Source: Chamaecyparis obtusa (taxonomy: Eukaryota; Streptophyta; Pinopsida; Cupressales; Cupressaceae). Taken from it: a DNA stretch of 64,000 nucleotides. A model generated the notes under the pieces. It did not search any database. It was given only the letters and a program-made list of their open reading frames with translations, and was not told the DNA's origin. Below, piece by piece: positions 1 to 12,365 of this stretch. Each line of letters starts with the position of its first letter. The stretch's first letter is position 1. The position numbers and the translations under genes are program-made. The stretch spans positions 1,043,001 through 1,107,000 of the forward strand of contig BSBK01005648.1 of the NCBI GenBank assembly GCA_027943335.1. The letters are read 5' to 3'.

Positions 1-1000
1 AATCATGGTTGACAATCACACCAAAAATACTAATCACAAGGCATTTAAAGACCCCTTACCCAAGTATGAAAAAGTGAAAAGTTCCAAACCAAAGGAAGGT
101 TCCCAAATTAATCATAAATATGGCACCGATGATAACAATGCCATTCATATTATTGAGGTAGTCCCTTCTGAACAATGCAACATCATTATTTTCAAGCAAG
201 GAGAAAGACAGTCTAGATTTTCTAACGCTATAACTTGAGCACAATAAAAAGTCCCCCTAGGAGGAGAAGGACCTTCCAACTCTGGAAATCAACCAGCATC
301 ATCAAAACCCTCCATAGAAAAAAAAACAAATAGGTACAACCATGTCTAAGTAATCCAATTGAAAAGAGTTCGTTTCATTATATGCTACTGACTACAACAT
401 TGTCAAGTAATTACAGAAGATGAATGATCAGCTATCAATTTTTGAATTGCTTAAAATCTCTCCATCTCAAAAAGAAATCCTAGATAAAGCCTTTTTAACA
501 GCCAGTGTCCCTAAGGACTTGGACTTAGATCAGTTTCAATCCATGGTGGGTCATTTGACCTCACCCCACTACCTGTCATTTTTGGAAGAATATGATAATT
601 CTTTGAGTACCCACATAATCTACCCCTACACATTGAAGTTATGATCCACACGTGTTGGGTAAAACAAGTTTTGATAGATGGAAGCACATGGTTGAACATT
701 TGTACCTAAAAATAGATAGAATAGTTGGGCTTTTCAGAATATGTCATTGATCCAAAGAAGAAGATAATAACAAAAGCCTATGATGAATAAGAGAGATCTT
801 TCAAAGCTCTCATATGTCTTCCTATCAGAGTGGGACCTATTGAAAGAGAGGTCATATTCTAGGTACTAGATCTCCCACTCACATACAACATTTTATTGGG
901 ATGACCATAGATCTAAGAAATGAAAGTTGTCACATCCACTTATCACCAATGCATCATTTTCATTTTCAAAAGTGTTTAAGTCACTATTCTTGTAGATGTC
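1..1000 (+). pseudogene. Ty3 gag-protease remnant
   Basis: Short open segments in changing frames. The segment at 420-644 is a spacer typical of Tat-like polyproteins (hydrophilic, SISELLKISP-like start, then VPKDLDLDQF). It runs into the retropepsin core at ~640-720, where VLIDGSTWLNIC is readable. This is the D-[ST]-G active-site region of the protease, here DGS followed by a leucine-asparagine-isoleucine stretch common in plant Ty3 proteases. The frame then breaks at several TAG and TAA codons. The enzyme would have cut the polyprotein into its mature parts. It is dead in this copy. The part before 400 is assigned to gag-protease only by position. Confidence 0.6.
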
Positions 1001-2589
1001 AGTTATGTCTGCAACACACTGAAACAATCATCTAATACTCTTATCCCACACAACAGGGGAGCTCCTACCTTTGATTCTTGAAGAAACATGATGAAATAGA
1101 TGGATAAGAAACTAAAAATCAAAGACACGAGGATGGGTGCATACATGATAGAGCCTATTATGTCATTGAAATCACTGCCCACATCCCCTATATCTTATGG
1201 GAAACATTTAGAGGAAATAAAACCATCAACTAGACTAGCTTAAGTCATCTACAATGGTAGCTTCATTCATGCAACTATAACTCTTGAAGATGGAAATGAA
1301 GAGAAATCCATTCTGGAATGGCTACATAGAGAACCCAAAGGTAATGATGTCAAACATTATGAGATCTCCCCTAAAAATTATGGTAAGGGATATGATTTGG
1401 TTTGACACATTGGTTATGCATTGAAAGGCCCTATCAGGTCTAATCTAAATGGCATGGTAGAACCCATAGAATCCAAGTTCGGGACTTCTAGATATACAAA
1501 TGGCTTAGGCTTCTTATCAACTTAGGAAAGGAGAAATAGAGAAATACCCACTAGTGAGAAAAGTTACTCTAACAAAGGGTATGAATATCCTTATTCTATC
1601 CCCCCATATGTTCTATCTCTCCTCAATGAGGACTCAAAACAAATTCCCCAAACCAACAATATTGAACAACAAGTTATAGAAGAACAACCAATGAATCCTA
1701 GTCAAACAAAGGCCTCAACCTCTTATTCAGATCCTAATACAGAAGGACAAGATATGACCATATCAAATTTTTTGGCAAGGATCCATCCAAATTGGGGTCA
1801 AAGAGTATACTTTACTCATATTTCACACATGGGGGACCCAGATGAGACAAACTCTCATGATTATGAGTTTGATAGATTGTTTGAGGAAACTATAGACAAA
1901 GATATTAACATATGCACCAATACGTAACCCAACTCGAGGTACGTGAAAGCTCATGGATTAGATCTGATGAGTTAGATCCTCAAATACCTAACATGGGATT
2001 TGATTATGTCGTTAGGGATCTCACCAATTTGAATGCATCTATACAAGATACTAATCCAAGACTCTAATTAACATTCCAAGTCTATGATGAACATACTATG
2101 AATACCCTCAAACCTATCAAATATTTGTGACTAATGCATTATGAACTCATTTATTGGACCTTGCAAGAACAGCCCATACACATACCCATGTTCTCCAATG
2201 AGTACGCATTAGCCTACCACCTCAATGTTGTTGAACTAGTTACCTCTTCTACTAGTGAACCTAGTGCGAACATGATTGAAGCAGATATCAAGTACCTTAG
2301 TCATAATATAAAAATGAAAAGAGAAAAATGTTATGAGGGAGAAAGCTGCATTGTGGCAATTCTAAAATAGTAAAAAGGAAAGACGCATCCATCAGTGAAA
2401 ACCTCCCCGAGGTGCCAAAGGATGGGGAACTTGATATCCTTCTGAGTCACTTCTAGGAATGACCTTCATTACTAATAGAACCAACATAGTTAGTGAACAA
2501 TGGGACTGAAGAGCATCCACAAGTGATCCATCTAGAAAAATCATTGTCAATAGAAGAATTAGCAGAATTCACCCAGCTCTTCAAATAAA

Positions 2590-3510
2590 AGAAGATCAAC
2601 TTTTTATGGACCTACTCTGACATGTCAGGATTAAATCCAGATCTCATAATGCATCATCTCTAAATTGCACCTAGAGAAACTAGTTAAACAAAAGATTAAA
2701 AGGATGCATCCTTGTGTGGCCCTCCTGTTCAAAGTTGAGTTGGAAAAATTACTCAAAGCTCATTTCATCAAAGTGATTTATTATGCATAGGATGACTTCT
2801 CCATATGAGTGCGCATAGACTTAAGAGTTCTTAAAAGGGCATGTCCCAAGGATGACTTCTTTCTACCTAATATTGATATGATTGTGGATATGACAGTCAG
2901 ATACAAAATGTATTCATTAATGGATTGCTTCTTCGAGTATAACCAAATCAAAATTGCTCTAGAAGATGAAGAGAAAATAGCATTCACCTATGTCTAGGGA
3001 AATTTATATTGGAATATCATGCCATTTGTTTTGAAGAATTCGGGTGTGACTTACCACCAAGAACTTCAATAAAATCAAAGAATATCTAGAAAATCCACTA
3101 GTCTTGATGTCTCCTATCCAAGGAAAGCCACTAATTTTGTACATCTCAGCCACTACAACATCATTGGGCGAACTCCTTGCATAACAAGATGAGAACAAAA
3201 AGGAAAGGGATACCTACTACATCAACAGAACTTTGGTCTCATGTGAATTGAACTACTCAGCAATTGAGAAGGATTTTTAGGAAGTGGTCTTTGCATCAAA
3301 ATAACTGAGACATTACATGTTGGCACACTCCATTCAATTGATTGCTAAAATAGATCCACTCAAATATATCCTAAGAAAATCCACCTTGACTGGTAGGTTG
3401 GATAAATAGGTCATGATACTTAGTGAGTTTGACATTGAATGTGTTGAACTAAAGGCTATCAAAGGGAAAGAAATTGCAGATCAATTGGCTGAGGCTCCAC
3501 TATAAAAAAA
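2590..3510 (+). pseudogene. Ty3 reverse transcriptase and RNase H remnant
   Basis: The RT begins with FLWTYSDMSGLNPDLIMHHL at ~2600, the usual start of plant Ty3 RT ('FAWSYEDMPGL' type). Next come RIDLRVLKRACPKDDFFLPNID (~2810-2880) and MYSLMDCFFEYNQIKIALEDEEKIAF (~2910-2985), corresponding to RT fingers and palm up to the first catalytic aspartate. The YxDD region is not readable, and the frame jumps near 3060. RNase H follows at ~3120-3510, with the features LGELLA, YYINRTLVSCELNYSAIEKD and IADQLAEAPL. The enzyme would copy element RNA into DNA. In-frame stops and lost motifs show it is inactive. Confidence 0.75.
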
Positions 3511-3526
3511 AAATCAACCTATCAAC

Positions 3527-3960
3527 ATGGAGTTCCCAAATGGATCCATTATGCACATCACTCATAGATCCTGGAAGATTTTCTTTGATGGTTCTTTTAC
3601 TAAACAAGGTTCAAGATCAAGTGTGTTATTTATCACTCCTCAAAGCTACTATATTCCTAAGGTGTACAAGATTTATTTTCCTTGTACAAACAACATTGCT
3701 GAATATGAAGCCTTAGTCAATGGAATGAAGTTGGCTATCAAATGAAACATCTTTGAGCTGCATACCCATGGTGACTCTCAACAGGTGATTAACCAAATAA
3801 ATGATTTATATCAAACAAGGGATGATAAACTCCTACCTTACAAAATAATGGTTAATGATTTCAAAAAATACTTCACCTTCATCACATTCTAGAAAATCCC
3901 AAGGATAGAGAACAAAGTTGTTGATGAAATTACTACTCTAGCCTCCTTACCCCAGTAAGG
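3527..3960 (+). pseudogene. Second (archaeal-type) RNase H remnant
   Basis: A second RNase H domain directly follows the first. Readable signatures are WKIFFDGSFTKQG (first catalytic Asp), TNNIAEYEALVNGMKLAIK (catalytic Glu), HGDSQQVINQI (second Asp) and NKVVDEITTLAS (last Asp). The NIAEYEAL block is diagnostic of the archaeal-like RNase H (aRNH) found in plant Tat-lineage Ty3 elements. Its place here, after RT-RNase H and before integrase, differs from the element at 22348-33310, where the same domain precedes RT. All four acidic residues are still recognisable, but a TGA at ~3744 and later stops break the frame. Confidence 0.8.
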
Positions 3961-4199
3961 GGAAGAATTCCACTATGAGTTCATGGTGGAAGAATTCCAT
4001 TACCTAGCATATGATTCCCCTGACTCCTGGATGGTCTATTCTATCATAGGAAAATAATCATCTCGCTACCACCATATTTACACTTACCTATGTCAACGGG
4101 TCATTCCTGATGAGCTAACCCATAATGAAAAAAGACACTTGATTAGCAATGCCTCATAGTATGTTCTCATTGCAATTGACTTGTATAGATGAGGACTAG

Positions 4200-5320
4200 A
4201 TGGTAATTTTATTAAGAGTCTAGAAAGGGAAGAATCCACACATGTGTTAGCTAAGGTCCATGAAGGTATTTGTGGTTCTCATTCTAATGGTCTGACTCTA
4301 GCTCAAAAACTATTGAGAGATAGCTACTATTTCCTAGAAATGGAGAAAGAAGTAACAAGGTACTCCAAAGCTTGTAAGAAATGAAAATGACATGGAAATA
4401 TTATACATGCTCTAGCTAGGGATCTTATCCCTTTTATCACACATTGGCTCTTTTAGCAATGGGAATTTGATCTCATTGGGAAAATACATCTATCCTCTTC
4501 AAATTGACACAAGTTCATAATAACAACCACATAATACTTCACCAAGTGTGTTGAAACAGTTTCACTTACCAAAGCAACTAGAAAATAGGTGGCTCTATTC
4601 ATTTTGAATTATATCATCTGTCAGTATGGTATCCCTTCCTCCATTATAATTGACAATGGAGGATAATTTAAGAACAATGATATAACTAAGCTCTGTGACA
4701 AATTCAAGATCAAACAACATTGTTCTTCCATCTACTTATACCCACAAGGCAACGACAAGGTCGAAGCCTCAAATAAGAATCTACTAAAACTCTTGCATCA
4801 CACTGTAACTCAGGAAAGGATTGATACCTATAGATCAATCCCACATTATGGGCTTACCACACCAACATTAGAACACCTATTGCGGTGACACCTTTCACTC
4901 TAGTGTATGACACATAAGTGGTCCTACCCATTGAAGTAGAAATCCCATCTCTGAGGGTTTCTTTACACTGATTGATACTAGATGAAGATCATAAAATATC
5001 TAGATTGCAAGAACTAGAACTTCTAGATGAATATTGACAAGTGGCATTTAATCACCTCAGAGAATATCAAAAGAGAATGTCCATAGGATACAATAAAAAG
5101 GTCAAACCACAAGAATTTTAGGCTGGTGACCTAGTGTTGAGAGAAAATCCCCACAATCAGTCACATCAGGAACAAAAGGGGAAGTTTGAACCTAACTGGT
5201 TGGGTCCATACATTATTACTACAACATTTGTCTATGGCACCTATTGGCTCTCTATACCAGAAGGAGAATAGATTTGGGAGCCCATCAACACTCTCCACCT
5301 GAATAAGTTCTATTCCTGAG
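4200..5320 (+). pseudogene. Ty3 integrase remnant
   Basis: Zinc-binding N-terminal region at ~4255-4380 (HEGICGSH, then YFLEMEKEVTRYSKACKK; the second Cys of the CxxC pair is lost). Catalytic core at ~4440-4800: EFDLIGKI with the first Asp, FIITTT*YFTKCVE, IIIDNGG with the second Asp, and NDKVEASNKNLLKLLHHTV with the catalytic Glu. The C-terminal part reads GKFEPNWLGPYIITTTFVYGTYWLS, a typical plant Ty3 C-terminal fold, ending near 5320. The enzyme inserts the DNA copy into the genome. Many stops make it non-functional. No chromodomain is seen. Confidence 0.78.
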
Positions 5321-5509
5321 CATTCTTGATACCCAATAACTTTTACATATCTATATTGTCCTAAAAAAATTACAAAAATCACAAAAAGTCCTGAAAAAAT
5401 GATCATCCTAATGAAAACCTGGTAAACAAGCACCTTGATTAATCACCAAAAAAAAATTACTTGAAAGGTGAAGAATTTGGATAACTTACCATTGACCCAT
5501 AGTTATGCA

Positions 5510-7163
5510 GCTAGTTGTGGACCTGCTGCTTCTCGAATTGATGTGTTTCTATTAGAATCACCATTTTTCACTCAAAGAAGGCTTTGGGTTTCCAAAATTG
5601 GAGGCATGAAAATGAAATGAAAAAAGACCATTTTGGCTCTTATATAGGTTTTTGACCTAATTTTTAACTTTCTCTGATTAACATGAAAATTGCACCCCTG
5701 GCTAATTTGACTATCCTGATTCTATTTTCGGGATCAAAATTGAAATCCAATATTATTTTATCTATCAAAATTGTAGTTTGAATTTTACTGTAGTAATAGT
5801 TGACCATTCGCACAATCAATCCTTTGTCCTCCAGCCCAATGAGATATTTTATCCACAAGAAATCAAAGTGCCAAAATATTGGTCAAACCTTATCTAAATT
5901 TTGGTCAAATTTGGTCAATATGACCTAAAATAAGTACAAAATATGGCCTACATACTCAAAACCTCATCAAAATCAAATCAATCTCTTAATCCTGTATCAT
6001 TTTATCAATCAAAATTACTTTAGATCATTAGAGCACCTAGCCATATTTTGATTTTTCTATTGAGGGGGCATGATCATGTCATCAATAATTCAATGATCAC
6101 ATCATCAAACATCAAGAAACCTTTGAATATTTAATCAAGAAATCAAATAATCAAATCAAACAATACCTCATCTTAAGGGGCATCTTAGCTTCATCACACC
6201 ACATCAAGTTGAGATTCTTTGTCATAAACAAATATCTAGGGGAATTTCAATTTCATCACTTCACATCAAACTGATGTTTTCCTCATCAATCCAATTGGCT
6301 TCATTGCATCAAATCAAGTCAATTTCTCTATTGATGGCTAGTTGTGGACCAGCTGCTTCTCGAATTGATGGGTTTCTATTGGAATCACCATTTTTCTCTC
6401 AAAGAAGGCTTTGGGTTTTCAAAATTGGAGGCGTGAAAATGAAATGAAAAAAGACCATTTTGGCTCTTATATAGGTTTTTGACCTAATTTTCAACTTTCT
6501 CTGGTTGATGTGAAAATTGCACCCCTGGCTAATTTGACTGTCCTAATTCTATTTTTGGGATCAAAATTGAAATCCAAGATTATTTTATCTATCAAAATTG
6601 TAGTTTGAATTTTACTCCAATAATAGTTGACCATTTGCACAATCAATCCTTTGTCCTCCAACCCAATGAGATATTTTCTCCACAACAAATCAAAGTGTCA
6701 AAATATTGGTCAAACCTTATCTAAATTTTGGTCAAACTTGGTCAATAGGACCTAAAATAAGTACAAAATATGGCCTACATACTCAAAACCTCATCAGAAT
6801 CAGATGAGTCTCTTAATCCTGTATCATTTTATTAATCAAAATTACTTCAGATCATTGGAGCACCTAGCCATATTTTGATTTTTCTATTGAGGAGGCATGA
6901 TCATGTCATCAATAATTCAATGATCACATCATCAAACATCAAGAAACCTTTGAATCTTTAATCAAGAAATCAAATAATCAAATCAAACAATACCTCATCT
7001 TAAGGGGCATCTTAGCTTCATCACACCACATCAAGTTGAGATTCTTTGTCATCAACAAATCTCTAGGGGAATTTCAATTTCATCACTTCACATCAAATTG
7101 ATGTTTTCCTCATCAATCCAATTGGCTTCATTACATCAAATCAAGTCAATTTCTCTATTGATA
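5510..7163. repeat. 827-bp tandem duplication, two copies
   Basis: 5510-6336 and 6337-7163 are direct, head-to-tail copies with scattered substitutions. Both start GCTAGTTGTGGACC and end at TCTCTATTGAT. Each contains a purine-rich tract followed by CATGATCATGTCATC (GAGGGGG at ~6062-6068, GAGGAGG at ~6890-6896). It lies just 3' of the Ty3 integrase, in the region where Tat-like elements carry a 3' non-coding section and polypurine tract. Two similar - strand open frames (5664-5858 and 6491-6688) are by-products of the duplication. Confidence 0.9.
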
Positions 7164-8530
7164 TCTTTATGATAATCAATTTCATTCCTTCACATCAATC
7201 TAGTTATTTGTTCAAACCAATCCAATGGTTTAAGAGTCTTTCTAACATTAATCAATTTTAGAAACTTCCAAATCAAATTGGTTATTTGTGTTTATTAATC
7301 GATTGATCAAGTGTTTTGTTTCATCTCTTCACATCAAACTAACCATTCGGATCTAGCCTTGTCAATTCTAGTCCAATAAAGTTTAGAATCGATATCTTTG
7401 AATCAATCAACTTGAGATTAGTGTCATCGCTTCACATCAAACTATTCTCGGTGTCAACACTAACTATTCTTTGAATCAATGCACTGATTGCACACCAATT
7501 CAAAGAGGGGCAAATGCAATCACCTAAAAATAGTCAACAAAACCATAAGCCCCTGATTTTTATTGTTCATCAAGAGAGCCCTAATTTTGATTAAATCTCT
7601 TAAGTCCTAACCTAAGGAAATTCAACTTATCAATATGATTTTACCTATACTCTAGGTCCCATTCAACCATCACACTTGATCTTATTTAATTAATTAATTC
7701 ATAAATCCTAATTTTGTTGAAAATTAAATCAAACTTATGCCATTTATTTAATTAATTTCTTAGGATGATGCTTAAATAAATAAGAATTGTCAATTAATCA
7801 CAAATAAGGAATTAAATTAATTATGTCATCACAATTTGGAGAAAAAGTATTTATGGAGTCATCATTCAGTCAACTGAATACAATTTTGGAAATAATCCAA
7901 TTAACTAGGAAACCACCTCTATTAACTCATCTTTCAATTTAGAAACTTCAGTTCAACATTAGAATTTTATGAAACAACTGACCAAACCAGTTCAATTAAC
8001 TGATTCTCTCGACCAATCAAATTAGTTGCACGTGGATTGTGCTAGTCTAGAAAAAATATCAATCGTTCATCTTTGGTCAATCTCATCCATTCATTCTCCA
8101 AAGGATTCCTATATAACCAGGCCTCCACAAAGGGAGGATTTTTTTTCTAAGTAGTGTAACATTGTCAATGTGTTCATTATTATTCATGCATTGAAATTAT
8201 TGTTAGTTATCTTAATTGCATAGTTGGTTTGTTTTAATTACCTCATTTTTACATCCATAAAATCTAGGAACACTTCATTTTGTTTTCCTAATATGGATTA
8301 ACTCGTAGCTAATTGGATTAACATTGCATTTTCATATTAGCTTAAAAATCCTTCATTTAGATTACATCTATAGTCATTGGGTTTTACGATGACTTGAGAG
8401 AAAAAATCATACTCATTTCTACTAGAAGGAAATGATTCACCTTGGTTGGTTTCAGTTTTAGATTATTATATTTTCATTGTTTAAATAAATCACATAAAGA
8501 CTCATTGAAGTGTAGTGTTATTTAGAAACC
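6069..8530 (+). repeat. Putative 3' LTR region of the Tat-like element
   Basis: Sequence after the purine-rich tract at ~6059-6068 contains no gene. Near its end it has CTATATAACC at 8109-8118, a good TATA box, followed by T-rich sequence, as expected of an LTR U3-R. The left edge is uncertain because the purine tract is present in both copies of the tandem duplication. Without the partner LTR neither boundary can be fixed. Rows of imperfect TTCACATCAAA / CATCAAATCAA motifs recur between 6200 and 7450. Confidence 0.4.
8108..8118 (+). promoter_or_regulatory. Probable LTR TATA box
   Basis: CCTATATAACC stands alone in a region with few other TATA-like strings. It lies ~30-40 bases before the likely transcript start in the putative LTR of the Tat-like element. 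Confidence 0.4.
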
Positions 8531-9670
8531 ACTTCTTACACAAAAAACATGGAGAATCATTACCAAATCTCACTGAACCTCCATCACATTCCCCCATCTT
8601 GATGAATTTTCTTCTATCATCAGTCATATGATGAGTGCATCCACTGTCAATAATCTAGTCACCTTCTTCTGAGGGTTCTTCCTTTACTATTTAACAAAGA
8701 TAATTTCTTCTTCATCTCTACCATGAGATTCTTCATTAGTAACACCTTCCTCAGCAAGGTAACATGATTTCTTGTTCTTATCCTTAAATCTCCTTGGCTT
8801 CTCCTTTTTGTCATTGTTAGAACATCTAGAGGAAATTTGTCCAATCTTATTACATGTAAAGCATTTCAAAGGTAGCTTACCCTTATATTTACCTTTTTGT
8901 CTAGGCAGTCTTTTAGTAAATAATGCTTCCAATTCTTCTTTTTCTCTTTCTTCAGACATGAATAATTCATAATCATTAGAATAAAATTTTCAAGAATTTT
9001 TAGATATCTCCTTTCCTTTCCTAGATGGTGCAAGAGTCAATGATGACTTGAAAGAAGCTTTCACTTTAGGCATACTATTTTCATAATTGCTTAATTTAAA
9101 TGTAGAAAACTTTCCTATTAAAGAATCAAGAGTAACAACAATGGTTCCTAGAGATCTGAGCTCTTGAATAGAAAAAACTCTAATAGCATACTAAGGTAAA
9201 AGAGTTCTCAACACGTTTCTTACCATATCCTCCTCGAGAAGATTGCCACCAACACCTTGGATAGAAGCAACAACCTCTTTGATTCTTTGATTATATTGCT
9301 CTATGTTCTCATTTTCTTTCATTCTCATTTAATCATATTTACCTCTCAAGTTATCAAATTTTTCCTTCTGAACATGTGGATCTCCACCATAGACAATTCT
9401 CAACTTCTCCCACATCTCTTGAGTAGTATCCAAGTCTTTGACATCTATAAATTTTGCATCTGAAAGATTACTTGCAATGGCTTCCATAGTAGTAGTATGT
9501 TCTTGTCTAATCTTCAATTGATCTATAGCTAGGACTCCTGAAGGTATAGTATATTTAGTAACCACATGATCCCAATAGTGATCACCCATACCTTTAAGAT
9601 GTAGCTTTATTTGGTCACACCATATTGAATATTTCTCTCTTATGAATTTGGGACCTTCCTTTCTCATCAT
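8530..9670 (-). pseudogene. Copia gag and start of protease
   Basis: On the - strand, 9670-9329 encodes a capsid domain of the UBN2/Copia gag type: it starts MMRKEGPKFI, then has WCDQIKLHLKGMGDHYWDHV and AKFIDVKDLDTTQEMWEKL. At 8959-8687 lies the nucleocapsid with CFTCNKIGQISSRC at ~8866-8825, a CCHC knuckle whose His is replaced by Gln, followed by a lysine-rich stretch. At ~8660-8590 the protease core IIDSGCTHHMTDD is readable, the Copia D-S-G motif, preceded by a Trp-to-stop change. Gag would package element RNA. The frame is broken between 9329 and 8959, and the protein ends at the truncation. Confidence 0.75.
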
Positions 9671-9715
9671 ATTTGGATCTTTTCCTCAATCTTTTAAGCT
9701 TCACCACAATAGAGG

Positions 9716-9734
9716 AACTTATCTCCAATACCAA
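9716..9734 (-). other. Primer binding site, tRNA-Met type
   Basis: On the - strand TTGGTATTGGAGATAAG follows the LTR end (GGATTAACA) by two bases. It matches the usual TGGTATCAGAGC start of plant Copia sites that pair with the initiator tRNA-Met, with a few changes. Confidence 0.65.
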
Positions 9735-9735
9735 T

Positions 9736-11170
9736 TGTTAATCCTGAAATTATATTATTGAGAGGGGAGGGGTGAATCAATAATCTACTAGTTTTCCAAC
9801 TTTATCAACCACTTAACTTTATAAAAATATTCACAAGTTTAACCTTCATAGAGACAAATGAAAATCATAACAATAAGAACACACAAAAAATAATTGAAAC
9901 AAATGACACATATATTTATCTCGTGGAAACCCAAATTGGGAAAAAACCACAGTGGGGATTAGCACCCACTAAATAAAGTGTTTTTCTGAAGCACGTCTTG
10001 TGAGGAGCTTAACCCTATTAGGATTTCACAAAAGAACTGTTAGGTGCTACCCATTTAAGGGATTTACCTTTAGGCCTGTTAGGAACATAACCCTATTAAG
10101 AGTGGCCTTGTTAGAGAACTTCAAACACAAACTAATATTCCACCTTGTTAGAGGATTTACAATAGGGACCCGATAGGATCCACCCAATTAAGGTATTTTG
10201 ACTATTGTAACTATTAGGGAAAAACATGAACAATGATCTATAGAATAGAACTACCTCTACTTGATCAAAACCAATAAAGAACACAATCACTTCTTAATAC
10301 ACTTATCTCTATTGTGGCTTGATCACATCTATAACTTTACACCGCACTTTCCCAACACACAATCAGAATTAAAAACTATCAACTTCAATCGATATATACT
10401 ATTCATCAAGCATTTAAGCTTTTCACCACCTTAAGATTTCCCTAAACAGCTTACAATTTAATTTTCAATCTTCACGCTCAAATCCAACACACCAAACAAC
10501 AAAATTTAATGTACATAATAAATTTACAACACCACACCGGCCATGATAATTATTTACATAGAATTTTGTGTCCAGGAGTCAAGCACATTTTAACCACACA
10601 AAAACTTCATCTAGAATCTTCTCCACATGCTAGCATTAATCAATTTGATGCCAAATCATCACCTCCAATATTTAAAACATGTCACCAAATCAAGACCGAC
10701 TTAACTGAAATCACTGCAACATCTTCACTTATCACTAATCAAAGATTTAACAACCATCACTCAAGAACATAAACACTTTAACCTATTAACAACTATGTCT
10801 TTTTTTATCAGTCATCTAACCTTCAATTTGGTCATCCAAATTAGTTATTATTACAACTATAACATCCAAAAACTATTAGCCACCATATTCTGTAACCACA
10901 TTACAAGAAACACCAAAGATTTTACAAACCAATCAAATCACCTATCACATGTCACTATTTGTTCTAGTAGTTGCATTTTTATACTTCATTTGATCATAAC
11001 TTTCTGACCATTCAATATCAATAGTAGTGGTCATGCATTTAACATTCTAAGACATCCTTGAGTCTCCCATATGAATTTCTACAACTGAAACTTACCTCAG
11101 CACCTTGATCATCATCCTTATACTCAGTAACATACTAGCAACACTAGGCCAATACTTGACATCAATGACA
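9736..11170 (-). repeat. 5' LTR of the reverse-strand Copia element
   Basis: On the - strand it starts TGTCATTGATGTCAAGTATT (11170 downward) and ends GGATTAACA at 9736, i.e. TG...CA. Close to its end is the plant Copia signature CCCCACTGTGG followed by a TTTCCC / GGGTTTCCACG block (~9965-9915) and a C-rich tract next to the LTR end. The outer edge rests on the TG start only, because the second LTR is absent. Confidence 0.6.
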
Positions 11171-11185
11171 ACTCAATAACTAGTC

Positions 11186-12309
11186 TGTTGGCAATTTGGC
11201 TAAGTAGGATATCATGATGTTTTCATTATGGTAACATATCTTCAGTGTTAAGACATCATAATCTAAGGAGGAAGTTCTAGATGATAACCTATGAAAATTG
11301 TCTAAGTATAACAATGTTTATCTGTCTACACAGAGAGTGTTTTGATCAGATAAGTTCACTGAAGTACTTTTAGTACAAGTGCACTTGAACATAGATTATA
11401 AAAGGTATATTGAAGCTAAATGTAAGAGAAAAATATTGTACGACATGTATGGACAAAGATATCAATATTTTACAGAGACAGTGTTGAGCCAACCAGAACA
11501 TAGAAGTGATCAATAATTGATTATATTGAGTTAAGAGATTATTTTTTTTATCAAAATAATGACTTGAGTAATTAGGGATGACATCCTAGATGTTAACCCT
11601 AAGGTAGAAAGAAGTAATTTTATGTTTTTGGAAGCGTGTAATGAATTGAAAGTCGTTAGAAAGGTTATTTTCTAATAGCTTGTATAAAGGAAAGAAACTT
11701 GTAATGCGAAGTTGTAAGTATTGTATTGATGTATTATGCAAAATATCATATATGATCATATCAGTGCAAGTTGATAACAATTTTTTGTGAAGAGACTACA
11801 AAGCTAGATCAAAATATTGAAGATATTCAGCATCAGTAAAAGGTTTTTGTATTCTACCTTTTGTATTGAAGATTATCATTATATATTGCATGATTGGGCA
11901 GTGATCTCATCTTGCATACAATTTTATTTTGTAATACCAACTCCTAACATTTTTGAGGCTTCTAACAAGGCCTAAAGTCCTCTAACAAGGACAAAGACAT
12001 TATACGGATGTGATAGACTCCTAACAGGGTCAATATCTCTAACAAGATACTTTTGATTAGTGGATCATTTGTGGGTATCATCCCCACCAGGGTTTTCCCT
12101 TAGCTAGGGTTTCTTTGAGAACAAACATGTTGTTATGAGTTCCTTTACTTTGTGGTTATGTTTATTATTCAGTTTTATCAATTTAGTTTCTTATGCAAGT
12201 TACAAGTTAATTTTATATATCCATAAGTGGGAAAAAATAAAATTTTGTGAAATATTGATTCACCCCCCCCCCCCCCTCCCCCCACTCTCATTATTTCCTA
12301 TTTCTAACA
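11186..12309 (+). repeat. 5' LTR of a SIRE-like element
   Basis: Begins TGTTGGCAATTTGG and ends TTTCTAACA directly before a tRNA-Met type primer site. It carries the sequences usual near the end of plant SIRE/Maximus-like Copia LTRs: a TCCCCACCAGGGTTTTCCC block (~12082), GGGTTTCTTTGAGAACAAACA, then GATTCA plus a C-tract (12263-12282) before the final TAACA. Length 1124 bp. The 3' LTR lies beyond the right edge of the window, since the element resumes at 63915. Confidence 0.7.
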
Positions 12310-12310
12310 A

Positions 12311-12325
12311 TTTGTATTAGAGCAT
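12311..12325 (+). other. Primer binding site, tRNA-Met type
   Basis: TTTGTATTAGAGCATAG, two bases after the LTR end, matches TGGTATCAGAGC with two changes. Confidence 0.6.
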
Positions 12326-12365
12326 AGTCACTTAGAGAAGGCCTAACAACTTGAGTAAGATTTCT

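Larger units (their letters stand above)
1..8530 (+). mobile_element. Decayed Ty3/Gypsy element, Tat-like, 5' truncated
   Basis: This is an old Ty3 retrotransposon entering from the left edge. Reading frame by frame gives, in order, a retropepsin remnant (~600-900), a divergent spacer (~1000-2560), reverse transcriptase (~2590-3060), RNase H (~3100-3510), a second RNase H (~3555-3955) and integrase (~4200-5320). Non-coding DNA with an 827-bp tandem duplication follows, then LTR-like sequence with a TATA box near 8110. The second RNase H between RNase H and integrase is known from plant Tat-lineage elements. Dozens of stops and frameshifts make it non-functional. No 5' LTR is in the window, so the 3' limit, placed where the - strand Copia fragment begins, is approximate. 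The spacer at 1000-2560 has short open stretches in the frames expected of a polyprotein but no domain I can name. Confidence 0.8.
8530..11170 (-). mobile_element. Copia element, 5' part, reverse strand
   Basis: Read on the - strand, this is 5' LTR (11170 down to 9736), primer binding site, gag (from ~9670), zinc knuckle and the beginning of protease, cut off near 8530. Everything downstream (integrase, RT, 3' LTR) is missing, so it is a truncated copy lying against the Tat-like element. The orientation and the order of parts support a single element. Confidence 0.75.

Noticed and set aside
5664..6688. Two similar - strand open frames as a small gene family
   Set aside because: They are the two copies of the 827-bp tandem duplication.
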